DNA of 64,000 bases from Gammaproteobacteria bacterium (GCA_022820625.1 JAJEFE010000088.1:1-64000), one strand, 5' to 3'; positions 6,864 through 15,293 are shown, numbered from the stretch's first letter. The notes: generated by a model from the sequence alone, not told the origin. A program made the numbers and translations.

Positions 6864-7304
6864 TCAGGCGGGGAGACCGTGAAGGCCTCTCTCGATCACC
6901 TCTTCGACTTCACGGCTGCCGATCTCGGTTAGCGCAACCTCCAACGGAGCACGATCCCCAAGTTCCGGATGAGTGCCCGCCAGAAAGCGAACTGTTGCTG
7001 CAGGCTCCCCGAAGACGGCCAACATAATCGCATACAGCCTTGCCATGCGCTCGATTGTTTGACTCACCCGGTGGTCGAACCGGTCAACGCGCTTGTAGAT
7101 CGTGTGCGGCACGATCCGATTGCGCAGCCGAATGGCAAAATCGTCATCCTGTCCGGTGCGAAGGGCCTTGATGAAAGCGACCAGCGCCGACTTCGGCATC
7201 CCGGCGCGCACGACTTCATCGAGCTCGCGCATCTTGGTGACTCGTCGGCCAAGGATCGGAGGACCACCCAGAACATTCGCAATCTGTTCGGCCGAGATGC
7301 CCAT
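6864..7304 (-). CDS. Orphan MbcA/ParS-type (DUF2384) antitoxin
   Basis: A 146-residue protein starting MGISAEQIANVLGG and ending TEIGSREVEEVIERGLHGLPA, the C-terminal MbcA/ParS/Xre region that normally binds a RES toxin. HPELGDRAPLEVAL is the hallmark of that domain. The ATG at 7304 is preferred to the TTG at 7337 given by the track. RES toxin genes normally follow immediately. Here the next 100 bases hold only an open but unrecognised frame (RIDLPKADILRTIHAIEG) and then the GGCT gene, so the toxin seems lost or displaced. Confidence 0.65.
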   Translation of the reverse strand: MGISAEQIANVLGGPPILGRRVTKMRELDEVVRAGMPKSALVAFIKALRTGQDDDFAIRLRNRIVPHTIYKRVDRFDHRVSQTIERMARLYAIMLAVFGEPAATVRFLAGTHPELGDRAPLEVALTEIGSREVEEVIERGLHGLPA

Positions 7305-7395
7305 ATGGCTCTTATAGTCAGTGGTCAAGAAGCGCAAAGGCCTGATTCTTGCAAATCAACTCCTCGACACACAAATTCATCTAAGGAAAACTCGT

Positions 7396-8640
7396 TCAAC
7401 CATCAGCGACAAACAAAGATGCCTGATGTTGTAAGTGCGCCGTCGACTGGTACCTCACGGGTCGCGTCAACTTCGTAATCTTGCCGTCGTCTACGCCTTG
7501 TTTCAGCCAGGTCTTCACCTGTGAGCTTTGAAGATTCAGACAGAGCGCGATCTCATCGGGTTTCAGAGGACCATTTTCAGTAATGGTGAGCACTCGATTC
7601 TGGAACAGCTTGTAGAAGTCCTCTTCACGCTGTTCTGGGGCGTTGCCTGAAATCGGATCATCCGAGGTCGCCAGTAAGGGATGGTCAACTCTGGTGGCTT
7701 CGTACATTTTGGCAGACGAGCCATTCAGCAAGTGTTCAAGGGCTGGCAACTCGGCGGGAATCCATTGTGCTCCTCGCCGGACGAGATGTGGATTGCCTGA
7801 TTTTTCGCTATGGGTACGTTTAACCCACAAGGGAACCCAATCAGCTTTCAGATCCTCGACAGCCCCGTTCCAAGTACCGCCTCTATTGGGGGTGCTGCTT
7901 GCCACTATCGCGGCGTCCGCCAAGCAGTAAATGTACCGGTTTCTGGACATCGCATTCCCGACGTTGAATCCCGCTTCTGGATTGAAGGGAGTTGTAAGTA
8001 CGAGATCGTTCGACAGCAGGTACTTTCGATACTTGGCAGAAGTCGCTGCCCGCATGAGGCTGTCAGCCAATACACCGATTGCGGTGCCCTCCTTCTGCAG
8101 CGCGCTGAACATTGCACACTGGTCCACACCGCGAGCGCCACCGGAGACAATGGAGTAGCCCTGCGCCGAAGCAGCACTGCCAATGTTCTCCGCGAAAGCC
8201 AATTCATCCTTGTCTGCATTTCGCGAACCGACGACAGCGATGCCACCCTTCTCCAGAAGCGCCTTGTTACCGCACCCAAAAAGCACCGGTGGAGAACCCA
8301 TGCGCAGTCGACGTTTCAACCGTTGGGGATACTCCGGTGCCGAGCGGGTAAGGATCCAAAGACCTGCTCGCTGCCATTTCTCAAGCGCGAGTCCCAAGGC
8401 TCCCCCTCGCTGCAGGAGACTCTCCAATCGTGACAGGGGAATAGAACGATCCGTCCACTCCGAAAGTTGGTTTCTCAACTCCCGCTGCAACAGCGCCGAT
8501 GGATCGAGATCACGATCCTTCAACCAGACGGCCAAGCGTGCCCATTCTCTTGCAGAAAGGGGTTTTGCGCTCGTCTTGTCATGTTTTCCGAAACGGACGG
8601 TAAGGAGCATTATCGCCTGAGCCTGGGCGTCTAGGTACAT
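7396..8640 (-). CDS. DprA-like (SMF Rossmann fold) protein with C-terminal winged helix
   Basis: A 414-residue protein. Residues about 130-275 form a DprA/SMF Rossmann domain with IAVVGSRNADKDELAFAE, YSIVSGGARGVDQCAM and a later SRNRYIYCLADAAIVAS. The C-terminal region (about 345-395: PLKPDEIALCLNLQSSQVKTWL) looks like a winged helix. Classical DprA loads RecA on incoming single-stranded DNA. Paralogs joined to a phosphoribosyltransferase or RecQ-like partner occur in accessory, possibly defensive, gene pairs. Such a partner is present here only as a 48-codon stub ending one base before this ATG, so the pair was an operon and has been crippled. Confidence 0.75.
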   Translation of the reverse strand: MYLDAQAQAIMLLTVRFGKHDKTSAKPLSAREWARLAVWLKDRDLDPSALLQRELRNQLSEWTDRSIPLSRLESLLQRGGALGLALEKWQRAGLWILTRSAPEYPQRLKRRLRMGSPPVLFGCGNKALLEKGGIAVVGSRNADKDELAFAENIGSAASAQGYSIVSGGARGVDQCAMFSALQKEGTAIGVLADSLMRAATSAKYRKYLLSNDLVLTTPFNPEAGFNVGNAMSRNRYIYCLADAAIVASSTPNRGGTWNGAVEDLKADWVPLWVKRTHSEKSGNPHLVRRGAQWIPAELPALEHLLNGSSAKMYEATRVDHPLLATSDDPISGNAPEQREEDFYKLFQNRVLTITENGPLKPDEIALCLNLQSSQVKTWLKQGVDDGKITKLTRPVRYQSTAHLQHQASLFVADG

Positions 8641-8641
8641 C

Positions 8642-8788
8642 TCACGATCCCATGCTCGACGTTGCCAGCGCCAATGGCCAAACGCACCCGCTGCCGGATC
8701 CCCGGAGCAGTGCGGATACGACGGTTAGTGTCCACCCGGAATCCACAACATCGTCGATCAGCAGCAAGTCATTGGTAGACTTGTGCAT
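8642..8788 (-). pseudogene. C-terminal stub of a phosphoribosyltransferase-domain protein
   Basis: The 48-codon frame contains LLLIDDVVDSGWTLTVVSA, the PRPP-binding loop of type I phosphoribosyltransferases as found at the C-terminus of some RecQ-like helicases, followed by PLALA. The stop lies one base before the DprA-like start. The first codons (MHKSTNDLLL) resemble the N-terminus of the nitroreductase at 9581 (STVDLLL), and the upstream DNA is a copy of the nitroreductase leader with an in-frame TAG. The stub is a fusion made at a CTGCTGCTGA-like microhomology; the N-terminal part of the PRTase protein is gone. Confidence 0.8.
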
Positions 8789-8816
8789 GGTGCTCGACTA
8801 TAGCAGGTTCATGCCG
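8786..8816. repeat. Copy of the nitroreductase leader and start
   Basis: 27 of 31 bases equal 9579-9609, including the ATG and the codons ATG AAC CTG CTA upstream of it. Similarity resumes further inside the gene (AGTCTACC...CTGCTGCTGA on the minus strand), with about 20 bases missing in this copy. It is a duplicated gene start, now fused to the PRTase stub. Confidence 0.75.
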
Positions 8817-8864
8817 ACCCAGATCTCGTCGAGGTCACGTCGTGCTCCGGGAGAAAACCGATAT

Positions 8865-9581
8865 TCAGGTGCTTCGCCCGACAAGTTTGGTGGCCATTTC
8901 TTCCTTGAACGACTCGCCGTCGAACGGCTCGGGCTCGCCGCTCGCCTCACCCTTGATCAGTTCGCTGCGTATTGCGTCATTCCGGCCCGGCCGCCACTCG
9001 CTGACGATGTTGTCGAATTCCGGCCGCGGCCTCTCATTGGGCGGCGTTTCCACGCTACCGATATGAATGAACGCCACAATCCGGGTCCCCTCGCCATGCC
9101 CCAGGTATCCGATCACCTCCGGATGGTATGCCGGCCAATCCGTCAGCCATTGCCCCCGGTAGCCCATCGCTGCGGTCGCCACGAGGATGTTCTGACAAAG
9201 GGCGGCGCACGACAGCAATTGCTCCACCTCCGGGATTTTCGCCAGCTTCTGCTCGTTGACGTGGAACGTCACCACCAGAAGCGTCGGCGAACGCTGCGGC
9301 CGCTGCCGTTCCAGCTCGACCAGGACTTCATTGGCCTCGGGGTGTTCCCGCTGAAACAATTCGGCACAGAAATCGCCCAGTGCCTGCTGGGCTGGCTTGT
9401 CCAGGATCTGGATTCGCCAGGGCTCTGCCCGGCTGTGGTCGGGTACGCGCAGGCCGCAGCGCAGGATGGTCTGAAGTTCCTCGTCGGACGGGCCGGGCAG
9501 AATCATGTCCTTGGCCAGTACGGAGCGGCGGGTCAGCAGCAGATCGACGGTAGACTGATTCGTGTGTCTGGACTCATTCAT
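8865..9581 (-). CDS. Nitroreductase family FMN enzyme (YdjA-like)
   Basis: A 238-residue protein with the nitroreductase opening LLLTRRSVLAKDMILPGPSDEEL, a HSRAEPWRIQILD FMN-binding region near residue 50, and GYRGQWLTDWPAYHPEV, which resembles the YdjA/TdsD branch. These flavoproteins reduce nitro compounds or quinones with NAD(P)H in the cytoplasm. The ATG at 9581 is chosen; eight codons further upstream an alternative ATG (9605) lies in a leader that has been duplicated at 8786-8816. The gene lies downstream of the arylsulfotransferase-like gene on the same strand. Confidence 0.8.
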   Translation of the reverse strand: MNESRHTNQSTVDLLLTRRSVLAKDMILPGPSDEELQTILRCGLRVPDHSRAEPWRIQILDKPAQQALGDFCAELFQREHPEANEVLVELERQRPQRSPTLLVVTFHVNEQKLAKIPEVEQLLSCAALCQNILVATAAMGYRGQWLTDWPAYHPEVIGYLGHGEGTRIVAFIHIGSVETPPNERPRPEFDNIVSEWRPGRNDAIRSELIKGEASGEPEPFDGESFKEEMATKLVGRST

Positions 9582-9677
9582 GGCGCGCGACTTTAGCAGG
9601 TTCATTCCGCTGAAGCATCGAGCGCTGCGATGGCGCGCTTTCTCTCGGTGGGCGGTATTCGCCTGCCTCTTTCCGCG

Positions 9678-11195
9678 TCAGTCACCCAGCATGATGTCCG
9701 TGATCTTCCCCATCGGCGTCAGTTCTCTGCCCGCCAGTCCCGGATGATCCGGCGCGATCCAGTGCGCCGTGAAGATCCGGTTGTCGTCCTTGTCCGTCAT
9801 GGCTTTCCTGAAGACGTCGCTCGGCGCGGTCCCATCGGGCACGCTGGACATCACGGGATTGATGTACTCCCACACAACTTCCCCGTCCGGCGTCACCTGG
9901 AACACGTGTCCCTGCCTGCCCGCGATTCCGAGCGTATTGCCATTGGCCAGGCGCTGGACGCCGGAGATATTCTCGCTGTAGAAGCTGTTGGCGTGCACGG
10001 CCCGGAAGCTCCACACGATCTGATTGGCCGGACCGCCCGCCTCCACCTCCGACAGATACGGCGCATCGGGATACGCCCCGTCATAAGGATTGACCTCGAG
10101 CAGCACCGAATAGTAGGCACCCGCGCGCCGCGACCCGTTGTCGAAGACCAGGAAATTGCCCGCGCCCGGCAACCTGTCCTTGATCCACTGAATGTCGTGG
10201 TGGTGGAAGAGCAACCGGTCGCCTTCCGAGGTCGCATCGCCGTCGGGGTTGTAGCTTGGCGCCTCGCCCGAATCGTAGAGCGCCGGGTTGCCCCACCGGT
10301 AGATGATGTCGCCCGCGGGTCCTGCCGCGAGCGCCTTGCTGGCTTCGAAATCCCCGACCACGAAGGTGCCGCCGTGGTCGATGACGTAGATCTCACCCAT
10401 CCGGTCGTTGTTGACCACGATCTGGTCCTTTTCCCGGTGGTAGTCGAGCGCGTTCTGGTGCGTGAAGTCGCCACTCAGCCCAGGTCCCCAGTTGAGATCG
10501 AACCGCCCCGGGTTCTCGGCCAGCACGCCGTAGTTGGGCCAGTCGGGATTCATGTCCTGGATCACGTGGTCCAGCGACCACCACTCCCAGACGATGTTGC
10601 CGTCCATGTCCACCTCGACGACCCCGTCGGGTGCGGCATCCCATTCGACCGACGGGTCGGCGCCCGCCGCCACGGCCTGTTCCTGGGACATCGGAAACAT
10701 CGACGTGAAGATGATGGTCCAGTCGTCGAGGTGGTTGTTCCAGATGCGCTTGAAGTTGTGATGGTAGAGGTAGCCCTCCCGCGGATCGCTGAAAGCCCAG
10801 ACGACGTTGCCGTCCCAGTCCAGTTCCAGCAGGGCCCGCTCGCCTTCGGTGGTGTGCCCGGCCGTGCTGAGGCCTTGGACGATGGTGCCCTTCTCGGTCA
10901 GGCGGGCGGTTTTCTCAAGGACAAATCCGCGCCCCTGGTACTCCGGCGGAACGGTCTTCCACATGTGAACCACTTCCCCGTCCAGGTTGATGAGGTAGGT
11001 GTATTCGTAATCCTCGTGCCGCGGCCACGAAGGCAGCAAAAGATATCCGGGCGCCGCCTTCTCGGGATCGGAGTAGATCAGCTCAGTGGGCCCGTGGAAG
11101 GTTTCGTAGGCGATCGCCGGCCCTGGCAACGTCAGGATACATGCCGCTGGTATCAGTGCCAGGGCCAGATCGTGATGTCTCTTGTTGTTTCGCAT
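9678..11195 (-). CDS. Secreted arylsulfotransferase (ASST)-family protein
   Basis: A 505-residue protein with a Sec signal peptide (RHHDLALALIPAACILTLPGPAIA) and repeated beta-propeller blades: GEVVHMW, GNVVWAF, GNIVWEWW, GEVVWEY. Conserved histidines lie in YLYHHNFKRI, FTHQNALDY and LLFHHHDIQWI, as expected of the ASST/Arylsulfotran_2 group, which transfers sulfate between phenolic compounds in the periplasm. The ATG at 11195 has AAGGAGAG upstream; the track start at 11477 adds 94 unlikely residues. No DsbA/DsbB-like partner, common beside classical ASST genes, is visible. A sulfatase lies at the far end of the window. Confidence 0.75.
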   Translation of the reverse strand: MRNNKRHHDLALALIPAACILTLPGPAIAYETFHGPTELIYSDPEKAAPGYLLLPSWPRHEDYEYTYLINLDGEVVHMWKTVPPEYQGRGFVLEKTARLTEKGTIVQGLSTAGHTTEGERALLELDWDGNVVWAFSDPREGYLYHHNFKRIWNNHLDDWTIIFTSMFPMSQEQAVAAGADPSVEWDAAPDGVVEVDMDGNIVWEWWSLDHVIQDMNPDWPNYGVLAENPGRFDLNWGPGLSGDFTHQNALDYHREKDQIVVNNDRMGEIYVIDHGGTFVVGDFEASKALAAGPAGDIIYRWGNPALYDSGEAPSYNPDGDATSEGDRLLFHHHDIQWIKDRLPGAGNFLVFDNGSRRAGAYYSVLLEVNPYDGAYPDAPYLSEVEAGGPANQIVWSFRAVHANSFYSENISGVQRLANGNTLGIAGRQGHVFQVTPDGEVVWEYINPVMSSVPDGTAPSDVFRKAMTDKDDNRIFTAHWIAPDHPGLAGRELTPMGKITDIMLGD

Positions 11196-11478
11196 GGATC
11201 CACTCTCCTTGCCAGTGTTCGTATTGTAGTTTGAACAATGCGCCTGGCCACCCGCTCCTAAAATCGCTCCGCCGACGATTCCGACGCGCATCAGAGCGTA
11301 CCTTCGGAGGCGGCGACTCGACAACGCACGTGGAGACCTTGCATTACGCCATCGGCGCAAAGATGCCGGCCGGTGCTCGCCTTCGCGCTCAAATCCATAT
11401 TCGCTCCCTGATGCCTCTTCGTCGCGATAGTATCCCGTATCCCGGAAATCACCCTGCGAGTCAAGCGATGGAGGCACA

Positions 11479-11764
11479 ATGAAAATACGCAGACTCTTGT
11501 CGATCGTGCTGACGCTGTCAGCAAATGCGTGGAGCCAGGATGATGGGCGGGATCGACGTCACGTTCGACGGCGTCATCTTCCTCGGCTACCACGCAGGCA
11601 CGGCGAACATGGATGGCGTGCGCGCGCACACGTTTTCCAGCGCCAACATCACGAGCCTGAAGCTGAACGGCATCGAGACGTCCGAGGGCAACATGAACGC
11701 GGCTATCGCCGGGCACTTTGACGGATGCCGGAAACTCTGCGCCTGTTGCTTGACTCCAAAGTGA
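11479..11764 (+). pseudogene. Remnant of a secreted M55 D-aminopeptidase (DppA-like)
   Basis: The first codons give a signal peptide (MKIRRLLSIVLTLSANAWSQ). After a frame change the sequence reads MMGGIDVTFDGVIFLGYHAG and then VRAHTFSSANITSLKLNG, the middle of the DppA/M55 metallopeptidase family. The metal-binding N-terminal part and the C-terminus are missing. The gene start and core have been joined by deletion and the frame is broken. Confidence 0.7.
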
Positions 11765-11818
11765 GACTTGTGCGAATTTGATGCCGCCGCACTCCGAATC
11801 AACGGATGCGGCAAGAGA

Positions 11819-11905
11819 CCTGAGGGGTGGCTACGCGCCTGAGATGCCCGCCAATCGGCGGCAGACCCTTGGAACCTGAACCAGGTAATGCTGGCGGAGG
11901 AACAG
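11819..11905 (+). promoter_or_regulatory. TPP riboswitch (THI box)
   Basis: The conserved TPP-aptamer elements occur in order: GGGGTGG (11824), CTGAGA (11839-11844), a variable stem CCCGCC...GGCGG, ACCC (11865), GAACCTGA (11872-11879) and CAGGTAATGCTGGCG, then AGG. The 3' strand overlaps the GGAGGAA ribosome site of the TonB receptor, whose ATG follows at 11910. Thiamine pyrophosphate binding would therefore block translation of the receptor. Confidence 0.92.
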
Positions 11906-11909
11906 GCCA

Positions 11910-14042
11910 ATGCCCATCTACCGTAATTCCCATTGTTTTTTCTCTGCTGCGTATCGATGTTTGCAGTCCCTTCCCGTACTGACAAGCGGAGCGTTGCTGC
12001 TTCCCATCGCTCTGCCCGTTATACCCACCTGGGTGCAAGCCCAGGAGATCGACGAGATCATCGTGTATGGCGACCTGCGGGAATCCGAAATCGAGGACGT
12101 ACCCACCAGCGTGACGGTGCTCGATGAAGCGCTCATCCGCCAGCGCAATGCTTCGCACTTCGAGGAGATGGTCGCGGCTGCGGCGAACCTGAATCTCTCC
12201 AACGGCGCCTCCCGCGCGCGGTTCTTCCAGATCCGCGGTGTCGGCGAACGCGGCCAGTTCACCGAGCCCCTGAACCCATCGGTGGGCCTGCTCATCGACG
12301 GCGTGGACTTCAGCGGCATCGGGGGCATCTCAACGCTCTTCGATGTCGAGCAGATCGAAGTGTTTCGCGGGCCCCAGGGCGATCTCTACGGCGCCAACGC
12401 GCTGGCGGGACTCATTTCGCTGCGCAGCCACGCCGCGGAACATGAGCCTTCCGGTCACCTTCGACTGGAAGCCGGCGACTACGGCGTACGCAGCCTCGGC
12501 GCCGCCTATGGCGGATCGCTTTCCGACACCGTCGCCTTCCGCACCTCGCTGTCGACCTATGCCGGCGACGGATACATCCACAACATCCATCTCGACACCC
12601 GCGACACCAACAAGCTGGACGAGCTCACCTGGCGCGGCAAGTTGCGGATCGACGTATCGGACAACGCCAGCCTCGATGTGAATGTCGGTATCGTGGACCT
12701 GAATAACGGCTACGACGCCTTCTCACTGGACAACGACCGGCGCACCCGTTCCGACCAGCCCGGCGCCGATAACCAGCAAAGCGTCTTCGGTTCCCTGCGC
12801 CTTGCGGTTGCAAGCGAGCTGTTCGACACCGAACTCAGCATCGCCAGCGCAAAATCCGACATCGAATACGGCTACGACGAGGACTGGACCTACGATGGAT
12901 TCCATCCCTGGGGCTACTCCTCAACGGACCAGTACAACCGCGACCGCGACACGCTGACCGCGGAGGTCCGCCTGACTTCCTCCGAAGCCGGCAGCCTGTT
13001 CGACGGCCGCGGCGCCTGGGTGGCCGGCCTCTACATGCTGCGCCAGCAGGTCGATCTGCTCCGGGTCTACACGTACGCGGACTCGGATTTCGGCAGCCGT
13101 TTCGAGATCCAGCGCCTGGCCGCCTACGGACGCATCGAAAGCGACCTCTCCGACCGCGGTCGCCTGACGGTCGGCCTGCGCCTGGAAGCCCACGAGTCCG
13201 ACTATTCGGACACCGCCGATCTGGCCTACAACCCGGACGAGAACCTGGTCGGCGGCCGCATTGCCTATGACCAGGCCCTCACGGACAACTGGTCCGGCTA
13301 CGCGAGCGTTTCGCGCGGTTACAAGGCCGGGGGGTTCAACCTGGACGGTTCGCTGGACGAGAGCCTGCGCCAGTACGACGCCGAGTTTCTCTACAACTAC
13401 GAACTCGGCCTGAAGGGCCAGTCGCCGGATGCCGGGCTGCGAATGCGCGTCGCACTGTTTCGCATGACCCGCGACGATGTCCAGATAGACAGTTCAACCA
13501 CCCTGCTGCGGGCCGATGGCAGCAGCGAGTTCATCGACTTCATCGGCAATGCCGCCGAAGGAATCAACCAGGGCGTGGAGGCGGAACTCGCCTGGAGTCC
13601 CGGCGACCGCGTCCGAATCACGGGCAGTCTCGGCCTGCTCAACAGCGAATACGAGAACTACATCAACGGCAACGGCGAAGACCTCGGGGGACGCGAGCAG
13701 GCGCACGCGCCAGGCTATCAATATCACCTGGCGGCCAACATCGGACTGCTTGAGAACCTCGGGCTGTCGCTGATGTTCGAAGGGCGGGATTCGTTCTATT
13801 TTTCGGACAGCCACGACGCCAGATCCCGTGCATACGATCTCTTCCATGCGTCCCTCAACTGGGACTGGCAGAATTTCTCCTTCAGCCTGTGGGGCCGCAA
13901 CCTCTCCGACGAGGACTACTTCGTGCGCGGCTTCTTCTTCGGCAACGACCCGCGCGATGGCTACGTCGGGCACCGCTACACGCAGCTTGGTGAACCGCGG
14001 CGGTTCGGCCTGACCCTGTCGCGGGAATTCGGGTCTCCCTAA
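11910..14042 (+). CDS. TonB-dependent outer-membrane receptor under TPP control (thiamine uptake candidate)
   Basis: A 710-residue protein with a signal peptide ending near WVQAQ and a TonB box EIDEIIVYGD. The plug domain includes PTSVTVLDEALI, VGLLIDGVDFSG and IEVFRGPQGDLYGANALAG. A long beta-barrel follows (SRGYKAGGFNLDG, LWGRNLSDEDYF) and the protein ends with an aromatic strand near FGLTLSREFGSP. The riboswitch directly before the start links it to thiamine, its phosphates or a thiamine precursor. No thiamine biosynthesis or inner-membrane transporter gene is adjacent. The ThDP-dependent enzyme at 44.9-46.6 kb is one possible consumer, but that link is not shown. Confidence 0.85.
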   Translation: MPIYRNSHCFFSAAYRCLQSLPVLTSGALLLPIALPVIPTWVQAQEIDEIIVYGDLRESEIEDVPTSVTVLDEALIRQRNASHFEEMVAAAANLNLSNGASRARFFQIRGVGERGQFTEPLNPSVGLLIDGVDFSGIGGISTLFDVEQIEVFRGPQGDLYGANALAGLISLRSHAAEHEPSGHLRLEAGDYGVRSLGAAYGGSLSDTVAFRTSLSTYAGDGYIHNIHLDTRDTNKLDELTWRGKLRIDVSDNASLDVNVGIVDLNNGYDAFSLDNDRRTRSDQPGADNQQSVFGSLRLAVASELFDTELSIASAKSDIEYGYDEDWTYDGFHPWGYSSTDQYNRDRDTLTAEVRLTSSEAGSLFDGRGAWVAGLYMLRQQVDLLRVYTYADSDFGSRFEIQRLAAYGRIESDLSDRGRLTVGLRLEAHESDYSDTADLAYNPDENLVGGRIAYDQALTDNWSGYASVSRGYKAGGFNLDGSLDESLRQYDAEFLYNYELGLKGQSPDAGLRMRVALFRMTRDDVQIDSSTTLLRADGSSEFIDFIGNAAEGINQGVEAELAWSPGDRVRITGSLGLLNSEYENYINGNGEDLGGREQAHAPGYQYHLAANIGLLENLGLSLMFEGRDSFYFSDSHDARSRAYDLFHASLNWDWQNFSFSLWGRNLSDEDYFVRGFFFGNDPRDGYVGHRYTQLGEPRRFGLTLSREFGSP

Positions 14043-14671
14043 CCCAGTCCGTATCCCAGCTCGCCGGCGGCGTTCCTCAGGATTTCCAGCATCGCCGGGT
14101 CGGCGAGCGCCCGGTGGAATCCGGGTTGCGACGGCAATGCGCCGGCAGCCTCCGCGCGATCGGTCAGCACGACCGCGGTTCGATTGGCGTGCATTGACGA
14201 CGGATACCGAAGCCCGTGGATTGCCGGGTACGCATCGTAGAATCCCCGCGCCCAGTTGCGGCTCACGGACCGCGGTCCGGACATAAGGCCCATCGAGGCC
14301 CCGGCCCGGGTGGCAAAACGGCCCATCAGGTCCAGCAGTTCAATATCCGATGCCAGCTCGAACCCGGCCAGCCATCCTGCGAGCGCCGAACGGTGGATCG
14401 TTCGAGTCTTCTGGAACGCCTCGCCCAAACAGGTCACGGGACTCCTCGCAGCGTAAAGCACGCTCCTTGCCTGATACGCGGGCTCCTCTCCGTCGTGGTG
14501 GTCGAAGCGGGAATCCAGTGGGCCCACATGGCGGAATTCATTCCAGAACGTCGGGTGCTTGCCGCCCCGAAAGTACACCCTCCAGAGCAAGGCGCCCCTG
14601 GGAAGCACGTGGACATCGGGTTCGGCCTCGCGCAGTCGCGCGAGGTTCGGTTGGCGAGGAACCTTCGGCAC
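14039..14671 (-). CDS. RES-domain toxin
   Basis: A 210-residue protein with the RES fold: an N-terminal ALLWRVYFRGG, then YAARSPVTCLGEAF with the conserved Tyr and Glu, and a later SRNWARGFYDAYPAIHGLRYPS. RES toxins such as MbcT and ParT attack NAD or transfer ADP-ribose. The start is taken as GTG at 14671, which overlaps the stop of the antitoxin by one base (TAGTG); the longer track start lies inside the antitoxin. The stop overlaps the end of the convergent TonB receptor gene by four bases. It should be silent while the antitoxin is made. Confidence 0.8.
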   Translation of the reverse strand: MPKVPRQPNLARLREAEPDVHVLPRGALLWRVYFRGGKHPTFWNEFRHVGPLDSRFDHHDGEEPAYQARSVLYAARSPVTCLGEAFQKTRTIHRSALAGWLAGFELASDIELLDLMGRFATRAGASMGLMSGPRSVSRNWARGFYDAYPAIHGLRYPSSMHANRTAVVLTDRAEAAGALPSQPGFHRALADPAMLEILRNAAGELGYGLG

Positions 14672-15255
14672 TACGCGTTTGGAACGATCTTGATGAGGGT
14701 CCGCGCATTGCGGCCTGATTTGAGCCACTCCAGCGGGGTCATGAGGTTGCCGGAGTTGTCCTCGAGTTCCGGGTCCGCAGTCGTATACCAGCGCATCACC
14801 GACACCGGGTCGAGTTCCGCCAGCCGCTCGGTGACCTGGCCGATGTTGGGAATCAGGGCACTACCGTCGAACTGGAAAATCGGCACATGCCACCGGCCGT
14901 CCACCCGAATCGCATACAGCGTGCGCTGACGGACCAACTGCCGCACTCTCACGGGCGTCACGCCAAGCAGCCTGGCGACTGCGGCCGGGGTCAGGCTCGT
15001 GGCCAGAATCGCGGCAAATTCCGTCGCATACCGGAGCACGGGGTCCGTTTCTCCCGGGCGCGCATCCACATCGGCACCGGCGCGCTCGAGCATCGCCACC
15101 TCCGCCGCCGTCAACTCCGATCGCGCGGGTCCATAGACACTTGCCTCCAGGCGCCCGATGGCCTCCTTCAACGCCGAATTGAGAGCCTCCGGAGGTTGCG
15201 CGCGCAAACCGTGCTGTTGAAAGTAGTGGCGACCGACCTCTTCTACCGTACTCAT
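14671..15255 (-). CDS. Antitoxin of the RES toxin (HTH plus ParS/MbcA-like C-terminus)
   Basis: A 194-residue protein starting MSTVEEVGRHYFQ. The middle has a helix-turn-helix (LTPAAVARLLGVTPVRVRQLV, about residues 95-115). The C-terminus NLMTPLEWLKSGRN matches the toxin-binding end of RES-associated antitoxins. The ATG at 15255 is preferred to the track start at 15297, which would run through the operator. It is translationally coupled to the RES gene. A perfect palindrome upstream suggests autorepression. Confidence 0.75.
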   Translation of the reverse strand: MSTVEEVGRHYFQQHGLRAQPPEALNSALKEAIGRLEASVYGPARSELTAAEVAMLERAGADVDARPGETDPVLRYATEFAAILATSLTPAAVARLLGVTPVRVRQLVRQRTLYAIRVDGRWHVPIFQFDGSALIPNIGQVTERLAELDPVSVMRWYTTADPELEDNSGNLMTPLEWLKSGRNARTLIKIVPNA

Positions 15256-15271
15256 TTCCCGCCCGTATTTT

Positions 15272-15293
15272 CCTGTACTATCGACGATACAAA
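15272..15293. promoter_or_regulatory. Operator candidate of the RES/antitoxin pair
   Basis: TATCGACGATA (15279-15289) is a perfect 11-base palindrome, flanked by TGTAC on one side and ACA on the other. It lies about 25 bases before the antitoxin ATG, in promoter position. Confidence 0.5.

Noticed and set aside
9630-11234. A 534-codon plus-strand ORF opposite the arylsulfotransferase-like gene
   Set aside because: No domain, and the minus strand has a signal peptide, a ribosome site and family motifs.
11196-11291. Minus-strand MRVGIVGGAILGAG, like a flavoprotein dinucleotide-binding start
   Set aside because: Only about a dozen residues fit, it runs in frame into the arylsulfotransferase signal peptide, and there is no ribosome site. 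Probably chance.
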